Below are positions 59,820 to 64,000 of a DNA stretch of 64,000 bases, piece by piece. Numbering within the stretch: the first letter of the stretch is position 1; the number at the start of each line of letters is the position of its first letter. The DNA is from Kingdonia uniflora (taxonomy: Eukaryota; Streptophyta; Magnoliopsida; Ranunculales; Circaeasteraceae). A program made the position numbers and the translations under genes. The stretch lies in the NCBI GenBank assembly GCA_014058105.1, contig JACGCM010001879.1:496001-560000 (forward strand), given 5' to 3'. Under the pieces are notes generated by a model. The model worked only from the letters and a program-made list of their open reading frames with translations. It had not been told where the DNA came from and ran no database searches.

Positions 59820-60897
59820 CTGTAACGAAAAATATGATGCATTAGTAAATTTGGAATTTCTTGCAACAACACACCATGACAGCATTCTTTCTACAATGGT
59901 GGTGTTTTTGGTATAAAGAGAAGTGGTCTGCAAGCAAGATTTATAGTCAGTTTGTCCAAAAAGGGAAAAACCAGGCCTCATACTTATCTGATTGATTATA
60001 GGTAGCTATGAAAATTTATTAACTGATCTATAGAAATAATGTTTGCAATGGAGTAAAAGTTCATGAAAGTTGAAAAAAGATGGTCCTAAAATAAAATTGC
60101 ACTATTTCATATGTTAACAGACTATATACGAAACTGTCCTATCTTATGGCTAAGCGTATCCATATCAATGGAGTCAATAATTCAAGAAAGATTAGGGAAT
60201 ATGCTAGGTAAATGTGTGGTGGTGATTGCTCAATGACATCTCCTCGCCATAAAAAGTATAGTATCTTGAAATATCTAATATCGTTTCTAAGATTTCCCTG
60301 GAACGTATAGCCAACTCAATACCACTCCGACAAGAAGATTGGCACTTTGAATCGAAAATGTGTATGCCACACTAACCGAGCAGGGAGTCTACAAACTTAC
60401 ACTCAGAAGCATTCCATCTGAAGAAAGCTACCATATTTCTGGGCTAATTACTAATAATTATCCTTATTTGGGGGTTTTAGTCAAAATGCCCCTTTGATAT
60501 AAATAAGAACTCATCAACTTTCTACTTTTATCACAAGTGAAGATATATCATTCATCAACGGCTAACGTCTGAGGACAGCCCAGAAAATGATACAAAGCAT
60601 GGGAACACGAGAAAACAAACAATAACGAAAAAAAAATGACATGGCAGAGCTCAACTCCAGACCCCCAACTCAACTAGGCATCCGTGAAAATTGTTCCCCA
60701 CCTGGACTCATATTCCTCGGAGAAAGTACTTGAGAGATACATGCGACTTTGCACCAAAATTGTTCCTTGCCCCTAAATTCTGTTGTTTATCTCCAATCAA
60801 TTGCCACATAACTATGAAGGGGACAAACTTCTTTAAAATACGTTGTCTGGTAGATCACCACACTCTTGGCCAGATGGAAATGTGACCTAATACTATT
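59820..60897. other. Spacer left of the LTR retrotransposon
   Basis: AT-rich sequence without a supported gene. The last five bases, ctatt at 60893-60897, are the target-site duplication of the element that follows. Confidence 0.5.
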
Positions 60898-61280
60898 TGT
60901 TAAAAACTACATTTGCGGAAGCTAAATTAATCTCAATTAAAAATATGAGCTCTCAATGGCATAAAATAAAATTTCAAAAGACCTTTATGAAATTTAACCC
61001 CAAACTCTACAGATCTCTTTAAGGCTAAGCCTTTCTCTCTCTCACCCAAACCAACATAAAAAAATAAAGCTAGAGGAGCTCTCATTTTATAGGCATAAGG
61101 AGGCTCATCACAATTAGAAAGCAATTAGGAAACACAATTTAGAATAGAAAACCTTAATCAAACTCTTAATAGGAATTACTAAATAGAATAAAGCATAATT
61201 ACTAAAGATAAAGAGTGGCCGGATGAAATGCGTGGAAACAACCTGACGTGCGTGCGTAGAGACGACCACACAACCTATCA
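60898..61280 (-). repeat. 3' LTR of the retrotransposon
   Basis: Left repeat in plus-strand order, 3' in element orientation. It carries 'gcggaagctaaattaatctc' near 60914 and ends 'caacctatca'. It differs from the other LTR by substitutions and small indels (about 19 bases longer), so the insertion is not very recent. Confidence 0.88.
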
Positions 61281-61481
61281 ACTCTCCCCATCTTTGAAAA
61301 TTTTGTTCACAAATTTTGAAGACAGAAGGAGTAACCTTGAGCATACGACAACTGCAAATTCTTCCACGATACTTTCCGTACCCATTAACTCTGGTTGCAT
61401 AACAAAACAAGATCTTGAACTCGAAAGAGGCACCTCCAAGAATAGGACGATTGTGAATCCGTCCACGGTACTTGTTGTAAC

Positions 61482-61980
61482 TGTAACACCCCGGCTGAGC
61501 GGGTATTAGAAAGGCGCCTAACCTATTAGCGGTGATGGTAGCACCAATGGTTTAGTCCCACATCGCTTAAGATCTTGCCAGATGTTTGGTCCGTAAGTTA
61601 AGTTTTCACTCTACATGTCACCGAGGTCTTTTCTTAGGAAGAAAAATTTCACACTGCAGGAGATCCGCAGTGGTTAAGTGGGGACAATATCGGTGCTCGT
61701 AGAGTCGTGACAAAATGGTTTTCAAAGCCAGGGACGGCTTGATCTTAAAAGTGGGGGAACTGTAACACCCCGGCTGAGCGGGTATTGAAAAGGCGCCTAG
61801 CCCATTAGCGGTGATGGTAGCACCAATGGTTTAGTCCCACATCGCTTAAGATCTTGCCAGGTGTTTGGTCCTTAAGTTAAGATTTCACTCTACATGTCAC
61901 CGAGGCCTTTCTTAGGAAGAAAAATCTCACACTGCACGAGATCTGCAGTAGTTAAGTGGGGACACTGCAGGAGATCTGCA
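61482..61980 (+). mobile_element. TRIM-like element nested in the retrotransposon (499 bases)
   Basis: Two direct repeats start TGTAACACCCCGGCTGAGCG at 61482 and 61761. The first ends at 61712 (...GTCGTGACA). It is followed within four bases by TGGTTTTCAAAGCCAGGG, close to the usual tRNA-Met primer-binding site TGGTATCAGAGCCAGG. A purine run AAAAGTGGGGGAA precedes the second repeat directly. The internal part is only about 48 bases. Five bases GTAAC flank both ends (61477-61481 and 61981-61985). The second repeat lacks the last 26 bases of the first and instead ends with a repeated ACTGCAGGAGATCTGCA. No 5S-like segment of the Cassandra type was seen. Confidence 0.72.
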
Positions 61981-63213
61981 GTAACAGCTGATTCTTCTTC
62001 CGAATATATATATATCATTATACTACCGAGAACCCCGTGCATAACATTAAGTGGATTCCTAAAAAATTTAGTTATCGTCGTACTTGAATGATCTTTGTAC
62101 TCCTCCCAAAACGAATCAACAAAGTGTATGTCTGGGTTACACCCATCTTGTAAAGCTTTCGTGTCTTGGGTCTACTGTTGAAGTTGTTTGGACATGTAAA
62201 CAGTACATGTTGTTGTAGTTGGTTGATGCTTAAGCATGTGCACCACCCCATAGATGTTAGGGGTATGCGATAGATATGGTGTGCCCCTTAGTATGGTATC
62301 ACCCCCATTTGTTTTTCCCTCCCTAACAACTCTTTACAACTCCCACTCGATTAAGTCTTGGTGGTGGTGAAATCCAAACCGCTAATAGTCCAACCCAAAT
62401 AACTCGTAGGCATCCTAAATTCGAACAAAAAGCTCCTCTTCGAGTCCCTTCTCACGATTACTCGTCGTTTCTTCCCAATTTCCTGCAATTAATGGTGTTG
62501 TTTTGCTCGATTCGGTACCCTTATTTGTCGGGTTGCTAATGCTAATAAGTTGACTCAGGGTTTCGGATTTGAAGGCCGTGACTGCTGCCGGCAAGCAAAC
62601 CTCCGATGTAAGTTTTGGGGATGTTGAAACCATACCGAGTATCGATGCAGATTTGTTAACGCTCATGCAAGGTCGAACTGTGTCCAGGTGCGCAGCCTCA
62701 ATCGGGTTTGCTAGAGCCTATCCCTAGATCCTTCATAGTGGGTCTAGACTCTGTAATTTGAGTTCATCACGTATGATATGTATGTGAGCTGCACGTGTTG
62801 CTGCATCTTCCTGCCCCCGTGTCTCGGGGCATGCCTTTGCTGGTGCCCTTTGCACATCAAGACATGTCTATCGTTGTGCCACTGTTTGCTAATGACATGC
62901 CTAATATGGTGCCACTCGTGCACCCAGTGCGCCACGTTCCATGCCTCCCAAATGCTCTTCCCGCGCGACCTACACGTGCCGACGACGAGTTTCTTTCATG
63001 ATTCCTTCCTCTGAAACCTGCGACAAAACTAGATCTCTTTTGTCGATTTCCAGCGTCCTAGACCCTACTCTGCCCCTGCTAACCTCTCCAAAGAATCCCC
63101 TGATAGTTCTGACCATTCCTTTGACTTTGATTTGTGATAAATTTGTCGCAACTTCTCTTGCTCGCGTTTCTAAAACTTGTGGTATATACGGGACTCTCCC
63201 TCCCCTTGCCCAC
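61981..63213. other. Internal non-coding part of the LTR element
   Basis: A filler region between the TRIM-like insertion and the gag-like start. Short overlapping ORFs around 62415-63303 show no domain. The segment at 62795-63000 has a more balanced base composition than its surroundings, but no gene was recognised. Confidence 0.45.
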
Positions 63214-63559
63214 CTACAACATCTTTGTCATCTCCTTGTATTGGTTCATCTTCAAGCCTACTCCATCGAATCTCATCGAATCTTTTATCACATCCGCCTC
63301 TAACTTCGCAATTTTGACAATCTTCTTCTCTCCTACTTCTACTTCATCTTCAATGGCGTCGACAAATCTTCCGTCACCATCGGAACTCGCAAGGGCACAC
63401 AATTTGGCAAGCATCGCCACAAGTTGTTTAAACATTGCCTTGTTCGATTCCGTGAGTTCCTTGTTAGACTCCATAAACAACTTGGTAGACTCTTCTACCG
63501 TTTTCAATTGCACACCTTGCGTTTGTTTCTTTGGTGTAGCAATGCAGAAATTACTGTAG
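63214..63559 (-). pseudogene. Gag-like N-terminal remnant of the LTR element
   Basis: The minus-strand frame gives MQLKTVEESTKLFMESNKEL and continues as a Lys/Glu-rich helical segment (NKAMFKQLVAMLAKLCALAS). It sits right after the primer-binding site, where gag starts in plant retrotransposons. No nucleocapsid zinc knuckle or protease follows. It supports the element's orientation but not activity. Confidence 0.4.
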
Positions 63560-63625
63560 CAGATGCCATATCCACTGTAGCAGCCGATAAAAAAATCCTA
63601 CAAAACCTTGCTAGCTCTAGTACCA

Positions 63626-63989
63626 TATTAAAACTACGTTTGCGGAAGCTAAATTAATCTCAATTAAAACTATGATCTCTCAATTGCATAAAATAAAAGG
63701 TCAAAGGACTTGGGGTTTATGAGATTTACTCCAAACTCTACAGATCTCTATAAGGCTAAGCCTTTCTCTCTCACCCAAACCAATATAAAGAAATAAAGCT
63801 AGAAGAGCTTAAAAGGCTTCATCACAATTAGAAAGCAATTAAGAAACACAATTTAGAATAGAAAATCCTAATCAGACTCCTAATAGGAATTACTAAATAG
63901 AATAAAACATAATTACTAAAATAAAGAGTGGCTAGGTGAAATGTGTGTAAACAACCCGATGTGTGTGGAGACGACCCCACAACCTATCA
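63626..63989 (-). repeat. 5' LTR of the retrotransposon
   Basis: Right repeat in plus-strand order, 5' in element orientation. It begins 'tattaaaac' where the other LTR has 'tgttaaaaac', so the terminal CA of the element strand has mutated to TA. It ends 'aacctatca', followed by the target duplication. Confidence 0.88.
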
Positions 63990-64000
63990 CTATTACACAG

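Larger units (their letters stand above)
60898..63989 (-). mobile_element. Complete non-autonomous LTR retrotransposon (3092 bases)
   Basis: Direct repeats of about 383 and 364 bases bound the element. It starts TGTTAAAAAC and ends CCTATCA on the plus strand, and is flanked on both sides by the same five bases, ctatt (60893-60897 and 63990-63994). On the minus strand a primer-binding site TGGTACTAGAGCTAGCAAGG (63606-63625) abuts the 5' LTR and resembles the complement of initiator-Met tRNA. A polypurine tract AAAGATGGGGAGAGT (61281-61295) abuts the 3' LTR. The interior of about 2.3 kb holds only a short gag-like start and no protease, integrase or reverse transcriptase, so it must have moved using another element's enzymes. 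A TRIM-like element is nested inside. Confidence 0.9.

Noticed and set aside
61482..61712. Cassandra-type TRIM carrying a 5S rRNA segment
   Set aside because: The repeat contains no stretch resembling the 5S internal promoter boxes.
62744..63014. His/Cys-rich overlapping ORFs inside the LTR element
   Set aside because: Both strands are open by composition only, and no zinc-knuckle spacing or domain is present.

Overview
The window is nuclear DNA of a flowering plant, most likely a eudicot. It is AT-rich, the genes carry many GT-AG introns, several introns are multi-kilobase and filled with transposon debris, and the recognisable proteins are plant families (plastid RsmB-like rRNA methyltransferase, RETICULATA-related proteins, a CLE-type peptide, class III chitinase, Lambda glutathione transferase). 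No prokaryotic or organellar block was seen. All gene models were built by eye from reading frames, splice sites and remembered family landmarks; no alignment or transcript data were available.

Layout. 1-8480 is a gene-poor array of about four diverged copies of a 2.0-2.3 kb repeat. Two short DNA transposons sit inside copy B, and the other copies preserve their empty sites. 8595-15509 (minus) is a 16-exon RsmB/NSUN-type rRNA cytosine methyltransferase gene with a decayed Ty1/copia element in intron 14 and a mutated splice donor in its last intron. 15.8-22 kb holds remnants of a large element with a 'gypsy-type' domain. 23153-41523 (plus) is one very long gene for a CTD-interacting-domain (CID/RPR) protein. 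Its introns 2, 4 and 6 (5.1, 3.7 and 7.7 kb) hold a Helitron-like element, a chitinase fragment lacking its catalytic segment, a truncated Lambda-GST fragment, LINE debris and an LTR-like segment.

42510-42800 (minus) is a small secreted CLE-like peptide precursor. 44152-47763 (minus) is a 918-residue coiled-coil protein. 50264-55672 is a tandem duplication of about 2.7 kb. Each unit carries a RETICULATA-related chloroplast membrane protein gene, a small uncharacterised ORF and a broken copy of the last exon of the coiled-coil gene. Directly after the second unit is the 3' part of a four-helix membrane protein gene (55721-59000) whose first exon I could not find. The right end (60898-63989) is a structurally complete non-autonomous LTR retrotransposon with a perfect 5-bp target duplication, containing a nested 499-bp TRIM-like element.

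The genes do not form a pathway. RsmB-like, RETICULATA-related and perhaps the four-helix protein would act in plastids, the CID protein in nuclear mRNA 3'-end processing, and the CLE peptide outside the cell. The main interest is structural: insertions dated by empty paralogous sites, gene fragments inside introns, a splice-site change with a possible in-frame rescue, and a duplicated small ORF that keeps its frame. I found no convincing new multi-gene system.
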